Source: Gonocerus acuteangulatus
Taxonomy: Eukaryota > Arthropoda > Insecta > Hemiptera > Coreidae
DNA length: 64,000 bases
Assembly: GCA_946811695.1 (NCBI GenBank)
Contig: OX328126.1
Span: 10,247,746-10,311,745, forward strand
Direction: 5' to 3'
Positions 44,991-55,363 of this stretch are shown piece after piece. The notes beneath the pieces are model-generated. The model was given only the letters and a program-made list of their open reading frames with translations. It searched no databases and was not told the origin of the DNA. The stretch's first letter is position 1; every line of letters begins with the position of its first letter. A program made the position numbers and the translations under genes.

Positions 44991-45492
44991 TTATATTTGA
45001 GAGCAAACTTAACTAATGTACTCTCCAAATGTACAGATGTTAAAGAAACGTGTTACTAAAAAAAAAAAAAAAAAAAAACACATTCACACTGACATCGTAC
45101 GTGCTTCCGAATCTAGTAGCTACAGATCTCGTTGACTAGCTCTTTCTGCAAACTTTTTGAAATTTCATAAGTGAATCGTCCCATATGCTATTTACAGAGG
45201 AAAAGTTTAAATGCACACCGGCAAATCGGATTACAGCGAGGCCGAAGCACACGAGATAACCGAGTTAAAATCTAAATTGACATTAGAGAAGCCTTGAGAA
45301 GCAAAAGAAGTTACCTGTAGATTTTATCGATATTCTAGAATGCCTTTGATACAGTTTTCTCAAGATACATGTTTGACTTCTGGACTGTAATTGGAATCAA
45401 AGGAAATTAACTAAAATGTAATAAAAGCATTATTAGAAATCAATCTTACCAAATATCTAAATAATTTGCTTAATCCCTGAGACATTACAACC
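44991..45492. other. No gene seen
   Basis: Contains an A20 run at 45059-45078; otherwise no recognised feature. Confidence 0.45.
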
Positions 45493-45630
45493 AGTTGGGT
45501 TGACTAGAGTTTCGATAAGACCTTGAGCGAGCGGAAACGCGTAGCACTTATTTTAATGGCATTATTGCTATGCGTTTCCACTCGCTTCGCTCGCTCAAGC
45601 TTTTACTAAAATTCTAATCAATCCAACTCG
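45493..45630. mobile_element. Palindromic MITE, 138 bp
   Basis: AGTTGGGTTGACTAGAGTTT ... ttgagcgagcggaaacgc at the left is mirrored at the right (gcgtttccactcgcttcgct, cgctcaagc ... aatccaact), with ~60-bp arms. A fragment of the same family lies near 29347-29435. Confidence 0.7.
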
Positions 45631-46076
45631 TTGATAATATAAATCAATGTTTCTCCCGTTTAAAATGGGCCGATGTAGCCCCATTTTAATAGTCCAAATC
45701 GTTTATTATTGCACTTCGAAAAGTTGTCAATGCGCCGTAAAAAAAAAAAAAAAATTAATTATTATAAGACAGTGACCCTATTTTTCCAATATATTCATCT
45801 GTGGCAGAAGGTCAATTTTATAAAAACACACTTTCTTTCTTCTGTACTCTTTTATTTGGCTCTACATGTTTCACGTCGCTGTGACCCTATTTTTCCAATA
45901 TATTCATCTGTGGCAGAAGGTCAATTTTATAAAAACACACTTTCTTTCTTCTGTACTCTTTTATTTGGCTCTACATGTTTCACGTCGCTGTGACCCTATT
46001 TTTCCAATATATTCATCTGTGGCAGAAGGTCAATTTTATAAAAACACACTTTCTTTCTTCTGTACTCTTTTATTTG

Positions 46077-46117
46077 GCTCTACATGTTTCACGTCGCTGT
46101 GACGCCTCTTCAGGAGC
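46077..46117 (-). ncRNA. Hammerhead-ribozyme-like motif 7
   Basis: Minus strand: GCTC, CTGAAGA, G, GCGTC, ACAGC, GACGT, GAAACATGTA, GAGC. Same as motif 1 but with G for A at the base of stem II, giving G.U instead of A-U. Confidence 0.6.
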
Positions 46118-46302
46118 ACTTAATCTAAATAAAATAAAATATGGTTACAGCCTATTCCTTAGAGAACCTTCCGCAGGTAGGGCCACGTCTGGACTGATAA
46201 GACTAAGACATGATTAATCTTATCAGTCCAGACGTGGCCCTACCGGCGGAAGGTTCTCTAAGGAATAGGCTGTAACCATATTTTATTTTATTTAGATTAA
46301 GT

Positions 46303-46343
46303 GCTCCTGAAGATGCGTCACAGCGGCGTGAAACATGTAGAGC
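46303..46343 (+). ncRNA. Hammerhead-ribozyme-like motif 8
   Basis: Plus strand: GCTC, CTGAAGA, T, GCGTC, ACAGC, GGCGT, GAAACATGTA, GAGC. Changes against motif 1 keep stem II paired through G.U wobbles, and stem I is intact. Confidence 0.6.
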
Positions 46344-46681
46344 CAAATAAAAGAGTACAGAAGAAAGAAAGTGTGTTTTTATAAAATTGACCTTCTGCCA
46401 CAGATGAATATATTAAAAAAAATTAAGTAAGTAGCATCTAATAGGAATCGGTACATTTCCCATTTACCGAACCGAACGTGTATAACCTCCTTGCAACTTA
46501 AAGGACAGTTTTCTGATATTGATACAGTTTTTGACATAGTCCGGAAAAAGAATAAAAAACGTTTTCATTTCATTAGTATGACTCTAATTATTTATTTTAG
46601 CCACTAATAAACACACACAAACAAGTTCATGTTTTTGTTATTGTAAATTCCTTCACTAAAACCTTTTTTAATTTTTTTTCA

Positions 46682-46746
46682 GGTGAGAGTAAACCATATC
46701 CGGGAGCTTTTTGCATGTCCTGCCTAATTGGCAAGTCTTTTGAAGC
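46682..46746 (+). other. Candidate internal exon (65 bp) of an unknown gene
   Basis: A pyrimidine tract (ttttttaattttttttcag) ends at 46681. The next 65 bases have one open frame, ESKPYPGAFCMSCLIGKSFE followed by A, and are followed by gtgagt at 46747, a good donor site. The other two frames have stops. The composition is richer in GC than the surroundings. No protein family is recognised, and no neighbouring exons were found, so this is only a splice-signal-based suggestion. Confidence 0.25.
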
Positions 46747-46984
46747 AGTGAGTACCTGCATGAAGTCTAGTTTTTTCAAATAGGCACATTCTGGTTTTCT
46801 TGTAATTCAAACTGATTAAAAAATTAACTATTGCAAGAGAATACTATAATTTCTTGACTGCCTAATAAAATAGACATTTTCAATTTTAATGTTTTAAGGC
46901 CTTCCGAATAAGACAGTTTCATTGTGATAATTACTGAAGTTTCACTAGTTATTTCTCTTGCCCAGATTTCTTTTAACAATAATT

Positions 46985-47705
46985 TTGTAGATTTACACCA
47001 CCATATGTCTTGAAAAGTGAAAAAGGCCAATCAGGTCTCCAAGTTTCAAAATTTTTATATTTTAATAATTTTAAACAGTATTTAGGCTTATTGCCATCAT
47101 CAGGGAATCTTTGGAAAAAGAATTTCAAAATCTTAGAATCTTCAGGGTGATGACCCAGACGTTTTCTGCCCTTAAACACCCTACCCAACCCAACCCCAAA
47201 ATCTTACAGCAAGAACAAATTTTTCCAACGAACATGTAACCCACTGCATCTTACGTAATATCACAGTTTAAAAAATATCACAATTTTACATGATTTACAT
47301 AATTTCTTTGCTCCTCATTCAATTTTATAAAAAAAATATTTAAAAACAGGTAAATATGACCTAGCCATATTCAGGTCCCCACACATTCAGGGGGTTATCA
47401 AATGTGTTACTCATCAAATGTGTGCCTGGGGACCAGTATGATTTGGTCATATTTACCTGTTATTAAATATATTTTTATAAAATTGAACGACAAGCAAAGA
47501 AATTATGTGAATCATGTAAAATTGTGATATTTTTTTTAAACTGTGATATTAATTAGTAAGTATGACGCAGTGGGTTACATGTTTGTTGGAAAAATTTGTT
47601 GTTGGTGTGCTAAGATTTTGATATTCTATTTCCAGAGATTCCCTGATGATGGCATTAAGCCGAAATATTGTTTAAAATTTTGAGACCTGATTGGGCTTTT
47701 TCATT
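46985..47705. mobile_element. Large palindrome (~330-bp arms) with hammerhead-like relics
   Basis: 46998-47360 is mirrored at 47430-47705 with several gaps: tgaaaaaggccaatcaggtc / gacctgattgggctttttca, attgccatcatcagggaatc / complement, ttacataatttctttgct / complement, acaggtaaatatgacc / complement. The plus arm has a hammerhead-like core at 47643; the other arm has a mutated GAAA. Confidence 0.75.
47643..47669 (+). ncRNA. Hammerhead-like motif 9 (short stem II)
   Basis: CTGATGA, T, GGC, ATTAA, GCC, GAAATATT. Stem II is only three pairs and no stem I pairing is seen, so it is a relic at best. Confidence 0.35.
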
Positions 47706-48270
47706 TTTATGAATATTATTCTATTATTCGATTTTATCTAAATAAATTGCAAGGAATGAATGTAGGTTACCAGGAATATAAATTGTTCCTCAAATATAAA
47801 AAAAATATCAGTCCCTATGGAATACATCTGTAAACCCTTAGAAACTAATGGAATAAATAGTGATGGGAAAATAAAAGGAGACAATAAAAGGAAAATCTTC
47901 CCTAGAGATCCCGTTATTCCCTGCATTCCCTAATGCTATTCCCTATAGATTGGAAGATGTAGTTATGTCCTATCCCTGTTCGGATCAGCTGGATCAAGAT
48001 AGGATTCAGACGAAGCTTCTGTTTCCCTAAATCAGGGCTTTTCTTACGGAGATCTGTTTATTTCCGAGTAAAGAGCAGATATGAGAATTATTCAAGAGGA
48101 AGAAATCACCACATGAAAACGGTTTATCATTTTTTTTTTTAATGCAAAATCTAATGAACCTCAAACTGTCTAACATTTCCGAATGTACATAAAATTAAAT
48201 ATTAGGCTGGTAAAACAATCCTAAAGTGAGAGATTGGAAATAGAAACGGTATTAAACCATTTATTAGAAA
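47706..48270. other. No gene seen
   Basis: AT-rich sequence without recognised features. Confidence 0.4.
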
Positions 48271-48757
48271 GTGTAGCGGATGGGTGTCGCTACTAAAGGT
48301 AGGCTAGGAAGGATGTGTCGGGAGAAGGTAACCAGGTAAGTACTGTGTCCCGGTTAAGGGCGCTTCCTTGAACCTGGGGGATACCGACTAGGTACTAGGC
48401 CTTGGCTGTTCCACTGAGTCGGGGAGAAGGTGTTCGGTACTGAGCCGTAGCCGTTCCTCGAAGCAGGAGTGAGAGGGGTAAGGAAGTAAATAAATAAGCC
48501 AGGTATTGACTAGAGTTGGGGGAAGTAGGAGTCGGGAGTGTAATGACTGGAGGCTGGCTTGACCACTGGGGACATCGAGACGGCTTCGTACTTTGTCCAG
48601 AGAGGTCGAGCAGGTAGCTAGGTCCTTGGTCCTGAGTGCATGGCTGGGTGGCTGCTGGAACGCCGGTTGCTTGGTCCTGAGTGCATGGCTGGCTGGAGTC
48701 TGGTCTTGAGAGAGCTGATGTGTTCTGGAGAGAGAGCCGGATCCGAATGTCTCTGGG

Positions 48758-48808
<51 letters not shown>

Positions 48809-49311
48809 CCTAACCCATGAAAACTAGTGAAAAAAAACAAAAAGAAAATAAAAGAAGAGACGAAAGAAAAACTGCGCGAGTGCAGCTGGAAGCTAAGCAC
48901 TGCGGGGTGGAGTGATGGATAGTGACTGCCTTATACTGTGCTGAGGCACATTTGAAGGCTTGTAGCAAAATTAGAGGTAGTGCAATAAGTCAGCCATGGC
49001 TGAGGGGGGGGGGTCATAACTAAGCGACTGGGAAATCGCTAGTGTTGTCGCAAATGGATAGTTGAAAGAAGGGACAGCTGAGAGGGACAGTGAGAGGGGA
49101 GAAAGAAATCGAAAGTATAGGTGGATAGCAAAAACTGAAAACTAATAACTTAGCCTAAAACTGTCTCTGGGCAGCAGGAACGCCCCTATTCATAGGCCGA
49201 GGTCGGGGTGCCTCGGTCAAAGTCGGGGGTGCTCGGCCAAGCGCTCGTTCCTATTGGCTGGTCTGGATGCTTCTCATTGGTCCACCAGTGGTCGCTTGTC
49301 CAATCATTACA
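48271..49311. other. GC-richer block of unknown nature, possible solo LTR
   Basis: About 1.04 kb stands out by composition. It starts tgtagcggatgggtgtcgct and ends ccaatcattaca, i.e. TG...CA, and contains CCAAT-type words near the right end, an aataaataa word at 48489-48497 and a 48-bp duplication (ttggtcctgagtgcatggct at 48624 and 48672). A 42-base T run lies at 48759-48807. No matching flank duplication or second copy is visible in this window, so the LTR reading is weak. A 170-codon minus frame across it depends on the homopolymer and is not accepted. Confidence 0.25.
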
Positions 49312-49319
49312 TCTCCACA

Positions 49320-49881
49320 AAAGTGACTAAGAAATCAGTTTAATATCGTGAAAAAAACAAGATGACAAAAGTAACAAGAATTTTGATTATAGAATACAGT
49401 AAAAATTGACGAGTTACAATGTTCCGAAAAAAAAATAAGAATAAGGGATCAATTGCAAAGATACTAAAAATCAGATAAAATAACCAATTACAAAGTGTCC
49501 AATTATAAAAATTACCAAACAAATCGGATTAAAGGATCAATATCTAAGTGACTAATTAGAAAGTTCCAAGAAAATGTGATTAAAAATAATTACATAGTGA
49601 CTAATAACAAAGTAATTAAGAAACAAGAAATTAATCAACTATAGTGTTGCTAAAAGAGATAAAAAAATCGATAAGCAAGTGACTACAAATCAGAATAATG
49701 AATCAATTACAAAGTGACTAAAAATCAGATAAATAAATTAATTAATTAAAAAAAAAAAATAGTCCCGTAACTGGCCACGAGGGGCAAATACTATAGAGTT
49801 ATCTGATTCATGACCATAAGGCACACTAGGGAGATAGTGCGGTCAGTACTATGCTCCGGTCGCCTGATTTTTCCCTTGGCT

Positions 49882-49913
<32 letters not shown>

Positions 49914-50480
49914 GGTGCATCGACTACTAAGGCCATGAGCACCAATACCCATTATTAAATTAATTAAAGACTGGGTTGGCCTAGGGACGGTCAGGGTGGC
50001 CGAATTCAACCTATGAACGAAGACACTAGAGGAAAAAATCTTTAGTGCTTGCTCGGGATTTGAACTCAGGTACTCCAACTTATTGGTCCAGTGCTCTACC
50101 ACTGAGCTAACCTCGCCCCCATAAATTAATTATAAATTGACTGAAAATCAGAAAAATGAATAAATTACAAAGTGATTAATGTCAAAGTTAATAAAAATAC
50201 ATATTAATGGATCTATTACAACATGAAAAATTGCAAATTGACCATAAACATTAGATTAAAGGATTAATTACAAAATGGCAGACAAAACCGGTTAAACAAG
50301 CAAATACAAAGTTAATAACAAGTGAAATTAAACGAACAAATAAAAATCAGGTTTAATTATGAAATGCGAAAAGACTAAAGATTAGATTAAACCAATATAT
50401 GCAAATTTACAAATAAAACTAAATATACAATCCAATATAAAGTAATTACTTAATCAAATTCATACTGATTAGAACTCAAT
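49320..50480. repeat. Degenerate aaagtgactaa-type minisatellite, split by a SINE
   Basis: Words such as ttacaaagtgactaa, aaatcagat and gattaaaggatcaat recur at irregular 30-45-bp spacing on both sides of the SINE at 49745-50120. Confidence 0.55.
49745..50120 (-). mobile_element. tRNA-derived SINE, minus strand
   Basis: Same family as 40063-40400; A and B boxes are readable on the minus strand at about 50085-50110 and 50050-50065. ATAAATTAATTA lies on both sides (49733-49744 and 50121-50132). A ~31-base T run (49883-49913) has expanded inside the body. Confidence 0.9.
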
Positions 50481-50587
50481 CATTATCATAGCTTAATCAA
50501 AATAAATGAGACTATTTAATACAGAGAATGGTTTTCACATATTTCGCATCCAAATTCGTTTGTGATACAATGGTTGTTTCTTTGGTG

Positions 50588-50935
50588 AATTCTTGGAAAT
50601 GTGAAAACCCCAGAATTTACAGCGGTAGGATAATAACCTTCCTAACAAGCCCCAAAGAGGATGGTGACGCGTAATAGAATTGTGTGCGTCCAGCGAGGTA
50701 TGAAGAAGGTAGGCCTATTCAGACTGTGGTGACATGTTGTTAGCTCTTTGGTATAATACACCTCGAGTAGGAATGGCTTATTCAGGACAGTGGATAGAAA
50801 GACCTGTTCCAGCTGTCTAGTTTGCCAACCCTTATATACCATGCTCGTGTTTTCAATGTCTCTTTGGAATTTTGTTCTCTCTATATATCTTTTGTGTAAC
50901 AGCTTCAAATATGTTTTCATTTATTTAAGTTATAG
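50588..50935 (-). repeat. R330 dispersed repeat, copy 2
   Basis: Complement of 43892-44225 and 55843-56178. It ends near a short (TA)n at 50936-50947. Confidence 0.85.
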
Positions 50936-51089
50936 TATATATATATAACGCAAGAGCAGCTAGAAAAGTTGTGTTTGTTGGCACCATAACACCGAAAAGC
51001 CCTTGTAGTAATGATGGCGACTGCTGAACAGATGTGCTGATTTTCATCGTTGTGGTAGGTACCAAAAAAAAAACTGTTTGAGTTGCTTT

Positions 51090-51090
51090 T

Positions 51091-51123
<33 letters not shown>
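51090..51123. repeat. (TA)n microsatellite
   Basis: TA run with one tatgtata break. Confidence 0.9.
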
Positions 51124-51124
<1 letters not shown>

Positions 51125-51125
51125 A

Positions 51126-51204
51126 AACGGTAGACTCTCCGTAATCCAGCGTCGTCGGGACCGGTGTGCAGCCGGATTAGAGGAAACGCAGGACTAGAGA
51201 ATTC

Positions 51205-51250
<46 letters not shown>

Positions 51251-51608
51251 GCCGAAAACCCTTATTATTTGAGAATATAGTAATATATACATATTATTAT
51301 AATTATTTTAAAACTTGCACTCTACTCACGATGAATGTTTGAACTAATCAGGTGTTCCAGCCGCAGGTGCCTTGGCAGAAACAATTATTTTCTTAGTAGA
51401 ACACGAGTTCTAGCCACTAAAAAGAAACTTATGTATACGCCTACTACGATTTCCATTCAATGAATACCACGAAACAAATGTTTGGCTAGGGGGAGTTTTT
51501 CTAGTAACCCTCGGAGGTCCGTTCCGAGATCCGTTACTCATTTCTTTCGTAGACCGCCGGGCTTGCGGAGAGCGTTGTATGTGAGAACGCCGGATAAGGG
51601 AGAGTCTA

Positions 51609-51612
<4 letters not shown>
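51126..51612. mobile_element. Tigger-type MITE in (TA)n
   Basis: Left end cggtagactctccgtaatcc and right end, complemented, cagtagactctcccttatcc; TA tracts on both sides fit TA target use. A T40 run lies at 51208-51247. The right half is related to 43693-43845. Non-coding. Confidence 0.65.

Positions 51613-51649
<37 letters not shown>
51613..51649. repeat. (TA)n microsatellite
   Basis: About 18 TA units, the left border of the duplicated LINE segment. Confidence 0.95.
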
Positions 51650-51650
<1 letters not shown>

Positions 51651-52343
51651 CTTACTTAACTGGCGCACAACCCATTGCTAGGTCAGGGCCTCCTGAATCA
51701 GCTTCCGCCAGCTGTCCCGATCTTGCGCAGCAACCATCCAGTTCTGTACGCCTAATAGGGTCCTAGCGTCACGTGCAACTCCATCCTTCCATCGGAGCTT
51801 CGGCCTCCCACGTCTTCTGCTTCCATGGAGCACATCTTCCATAGTCTTCCTTGGCAGTTCTGCTGGATCCATTCGAGCAACATGACCGGCCCATCGGAGT
51901 CTTCCCACACGGATGAAATGGACAACATTTTTTTTCTTTATAAGCCTCATACACCTCCAGGTTAGTCCTTCTTCTCCATGTCTGGCCATCGCATACTCCC
52001 CCCAAAATGGATCGCAGTATCCTTCTTTCTTGAACTAGGAGTGGCTGCTCATCCATTTTGGAGATGGTCCATGTCTCTGAGCCGTATGTCAACACTGGTC
52101 GTATGAGGGTTTTATAAACCAGCAATTTTGTTGACCTATTTATTACTCTTACTCCTGAGAAGACTCCTGAGGCCAAAAAAACAGCGAGTGGATTTAATAA
52201 TTCTAGATTTTATCTCGTCTGTTATGCTATTGGCTATGTTTACATTGCAGCCAAGGTATGTAAATTCTTTAACTTTCTCAAATGAGTAGGAGCCAAATTT
52301 TACATATTCCCCTGGCTGTGCTTCCTGCCCCATTGCCATAAAT
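51648..52343 (-). pseudogene. LINE-A fragment, copy 1 (RTE-like C-terminal part)
   Basis: The minus strand encodes, in three frames, the end of an RTE-like reverse-transcriptase protein: FGSYSFEKVKEFTYLGCNVN (52290-52230 region), LIRPVLTYGSETWTISKMDE and RLRWAGHVARMDPAELPRK, then GRRRRGRPK-type and LRWKDGVARDARTLLG blocks. Frame changes occur near 52165 and at the T8 run near 51930, so it is dead. It stops abruptly at 52343, where LINE-B begins on the other strand. The same sequence, with the same two frameshifts and a constant 2956-bp offset, is found at 54604-55299. Confidence 0.85.
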
Positions 52344-54535
52344 AATAAATAATAAAAAGAATGACTGCTGGTTTGGTTCCTCGAAGGTATGATGTCTCGA
52401 AACTGAAGGATGTAGACCAATGTAAAGCATACCAGGAATGCCTAGACGCTAAGCTCACAGAGGTATTACGAGGCAGAGGTGAGGCTACAGATGACCATTG
52501 GGCTGGAATAGCCGAGGCAGTGAAGCAAGCAGCACAGGAGACTTTAGGTTACCAAGGAAAAGAAATAAGAGCCCCATGGTTTGATGATGAATGTCAAGCA
52601 GTCACGACCATAAAAAACGAGGCGTACAAGAGAGTAATACAGCACAATACTAGACGTGCTCGGGAGGAATACCGGGCCAAGCGGAGAAGAGAAAAGAGAA
52701 CTCACCGTAGGAAGAAGCGACTATGGGAAAATAAAAAGATGGAGGACATTGAATCTCACCGGAGAGTGCATGAGAGCCGCCTGTTCTTTCAGAAAGTTAA
52801 TGAAGGGAGAGCCGTCTTCAAACCAAGAGTTACAAGCTGTAAGGATGAAGATGGGAACCTCCTCACAAACAAGCATGAGATTCTGGATAGGTGGAGGAGT
52901 TACTTTAGCAAGTCCCTTAACAAGGAAGACACACAAGATACTATAGTGGAAATAGAAGCTGAAGACATGCTAAATGATGTTGAGCCACCCGATGATGAGG
53001 AAGTTCAAGATGCAATAAATAAGTTAAAGAACAACAAAGCACCGGGCCTGGATGGAATTCAGGCAGAGCTTCTGCGTTATGGTGGAACAGGGCTACTAAA
53101 GGAACTCCACAACCTCATCATGTCCATCTGGGAGAGTGAAGAAATGCCCGAAGAATGGAATCGAGGAGTAATCTATCCTCTCCATAAAAAGGGAGATCAG
53201 AAGGATTGCGCGAATTATCGTGGAATAGTCCTTCTTTCCTGCGCGTATAAAGTCCTCTCAAATGTCCTCTACGAAAGGCTTGTTCCACACGCTGAGAGAG
53301 AGATTGGCAAATACCAGGCGGGATTTAGAAGAGGTAAGTCCACTACGGATCAGATCTTCTCCCTGAGGATGATGCTTGAGAAATGCAAAGAACACAAGAT
53401 AGTCACGCATCATCTCTTTCTGGACTTCAAATCAGCATATGACAGCGTCTCAAGGCCAGCACTCTATCAAGCTCTCGATGAGATGAATATCCCCGGAAAA
53501 CTGATCCGCTTGGTGAGGATGACAATGAAAAATTCAAGCTGCACTGTACGAGTGGGAACTGACCTGTCTGACTCATTTAATACTAATAGTGGGGTCAGAC
53601 AAGGAGATGCCCTAGCATGTCTCCTTTTTAATTTTGCGGCCGAGAAAGCAGTGCGCCGCTCTGGTATTCAGCTAGGCGTCACCCTCTTTAACAGCACGGT
53701 CCAGCTCTTAGGATACGCGGATGACTTCGACATTGTGGCCAGGTCGGAGCGGTCCCTGCAAGAGGCATTCCTCACTCTTGAGACAGAAGCTAAGCTTCTT
53801 GGACTAGTTGTCAATGAAGAGAAGACAAAGTACTTAAGAGTTGGAGGCATTGAAGCAGGCCCCAGAAAGTTTGAAGTTGGACCGTATAAGTTTGAGAGGG
53901 TGAACAGCTTTGTATACCTGGGGACTGAAGTGAACGCAATAAATGACATCACCCAGGAGATCAACAGAAGAATTGCGGCGGCAAACCGATGCTTCTTTGG
54001 GCTCTCCAGACACTTCAGAAGCCGATACCTCTCTGGCGGGACCAAGATCAATCTGTATAAAATGTTGGTTCGGCCAGTTCTAACTTATGGGTCGGAAGCT
54101 TGGGCCACAACTAAAGCAGATGACTCAAGAATCTTGTCTTTTGAAAGAGCTATATTAAGAAGGATCTTTGGTCCCGTTAGAGATGGGGAGGCATGGAGGA
54201 GACGGAAGAATGCGGAGTTGTACCGGTTTTATGGTGATGCAGATGCCGCAAAATTCATCAAGATAGGTAGGCTTCGCTGGGCTGGCCATGTTCTAAGAAT
54301 GGGGGATGACGAACTAACTAAAAAGATGTTGACCGACAGGATGTTTGGAAAACGGAGAGTTGGCAGGCCAAATGTGAGATGGGAAGATGCCGTCAACTCA
54401 GATGCACGAGACCTGCTTGGAGCTCGGAATTGGAAAGCTGCTGCACAGGACCGAGCCACCTGGCGGAGGCTTTTAGAGGCGGCCCAGACTCGGTGACGGG
54501 TTGTTGCGCCGGATATGATGATGATGATATATATA
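52344..54535 (+). mobile_element. LINE-B: 5'-truncated RTE-like non-LTR retrotransposon
   Basis: Starts at the break of LINE-A copy 1 and ends after the stop codon with a short 3' region (cgggttgttgcgcc) and a (gat)n tail (54516-54530) merging into (TA)n. The endonuclease domain is missing, so it is a truncated insertion, but the RT frame is undamaged, which argues for a recent event. Confidence 0.8.
52361..54496 (+). CDS. RTE-like reverse transcriptase (lacks endonuclease)
   Basis: 711 codons, no internal stop. The N-terminal RRYDVSKLKD segment corresponds to the linker that follows the endonuclease in such proteins; the ATG at 52361 is simply the first one after the truncation point. A basic region (about residues 95-125) precedes the RT: NKAPGLDGIQAELLRYGG (about 225), NYRGIVLLSCAYKVLSNVLY (about 285), FRRGKSTTDQIFSLR, FLDFKSAYDSVSRPAL (about 354, first catalytic D), SGVRQGDALACLLFN, and LLGYADDFDIVA with YADD at 452-455. 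A thumb/connector region with VRPVLTYGSEAW follows, and the tail has RLRWAGHVLRM (about 635) and GRPNVRWEDAV. It reverse-transcribes its own RNA at a nicked target in the family. Without an endonuclease and a 5' promoter it is probably immobile unless helped. The RTE-like label rests on motif memory. Confidence 0.85.
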   Translation: MTAGLVPRRYDVSKLKDVDQCKAYQECLDAKLTEVLRGRGEATDDHWAGIAEAVKQAAQETLGYQGKEIRAPWFDDECQAVTTIKNEAYKRVIQHNTRRAREEYRAKRRREKRTHRRKKRLWENKKMEDIESHRRVHESRLFFQKVNEGRAVFKPRVTSCKDEDGNLLTNKHEILDRWRSYFSKSLNKEDTQDTIVEIEAEDMLNDVEPPDDEEVQDAINKLKNNKAPGLDGIQAELLRYGGTGLLKELHNLIMSIWESEEMPEEWNRGVIYPLHKKGDQKDCANYRGIVLLSCAYKVLSNVLYERLVPHAEREIGKYQAGFRRGKSTTDQIFSLRMMLEKCKEHKIVTHHLFLDFKSAYDSVSRPALYQALDEMNIPGKLIRLVRMTMKNSSCTVRVGTDLSDSFNTNSGVRQGDALACLLFNFAAEKAVRRSGIQLGVTLFNSTVQLLGYADDFDIVARSERSLQEAFLTLETEAKLLGLVVNEEKTKYLRVGGIEAGPRKFEVGPYKFERVNSFVYLGTEVNAINDITQEINRRIAAANRCFFGLSRHFRSRYLSGGTKINLYKMLVRPVLTYGSEAWATTKADDSRILSFERAILRRIFGPVRDGEAWRRRKNAELYRFYGDADAAKFIKIGRLRWAGHVLRMGDDELTKKMLTDRMFGKRRVGRPNVRWEDAVNSDARDLLGARNWKAAAQDRATWRRLLEAAQTR

Positions 54536-54540
54536 TATAT

Positions 54541-54599
<59 letters not shown>

Positions 54600-54603
54600 T
54601 ATA
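54530..54603. repeat. (TA)n microsatellite
   Basis: About 35 TA units with a few tacata breaks between the LINE-B tail and LINE-A copy 2. Confidence 0.95.
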
Positions 54604-55363
54604 TTACTTACTTAACTGGCGCACAACCCATTGCTAGGTCAGGGCCTCCTGAATCAGCTTCCGCCAGCTGTCCCGATCTTGCGCAGCAACCATCCAGTTC
54701 TGTACGCCCAATAGGGTCCTAGCGTCACGTGCAACTCCATCCTTCCATCGGAGCTTCGGCCTCCCACGTCTTCTGCTTCCATGGAGCACATCTTCCATAG
54801 TCTTCCTTGGCAGTTCTGCTGGATCCATTCGAGCAACATGACCGGCCCATCGGAGTCTTCCCACACGGATGAAATGGACAACATTTTTTTTCTTTATAAG
54901 CCTCATACACCTCCAGGTTAGTCCTTCTTCTCCATGTCTGGCCATCGCATACTCCCCCCAAAATGGATCGCAGTATCCTTCTTTCTTGAACTAGGAGTGG
55001 CTGCTCATCCATTTTGGAGATGGTCCATGTCTCTGAGCCGTATGTCAACACTGGTCGTATGAGGGTTTTATAAACCAGCAATTTTGTTGACCTATTTATT
55101 ACTCTTACTCCTGAGAAGACTCCTGAGGCCAAAAAAACAGCGAGTGGATTTAATAATTCTAGATTTTATCTCGTCTGTTATGCTATTGGCTATGTTTACA
55201 TTGCAGCCAAGGTATGTAAATTCTTTAACTTTCTCAAATGAGTAGGAGCCAAATTTTACATATTCCCCTGGCTGTGCTTCCTGCCCCATTGCCATAAATT
55301 TAGTCTTGGAAACATTAATTTCTAGGCCCAACCTCCTTGCAGCTTGGTCCAAAGCTTGAAATG

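Larger units (their letters stand above)
45764..46415. mobile_element. Foldback element with 109-bp tandem units and hammerhead motifs
   Basis: A 109-bp unit (gaccctatttttccaatata ... tttcacgtcgct) starts at 45774, 45883 and 45992. The third runs on through ggagcacttaatctaaataa and ggttctct...cggaagg to 46203, and 46216-46412 is the near-exact complement of 46004-46203. The first two units are cut at gctgtgac, in the middle of the hammerhead stem II, so only the outermost copies carry a whole motif. Frames running through it are repeat artefacts. Confidence 0.85.

Noticed and set aside
45709..46217. Overlapping ~80-94-codon frames
   Set aside because: They are generated by the 109-bp tandem units of the foldback element.
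48388..48900. 170-codon minus-strand protein
   Set aside because: It runs through a long poly(T)/poly(K) homopolymer and a local duplication, with no recognisable domain.
50642..50920. Conserved 92-codon protein in R330
   Set aside because: A similar frame is seen in copy 1 but is broken in copy 3; the similarity follows from high DNA identity of young repeats.
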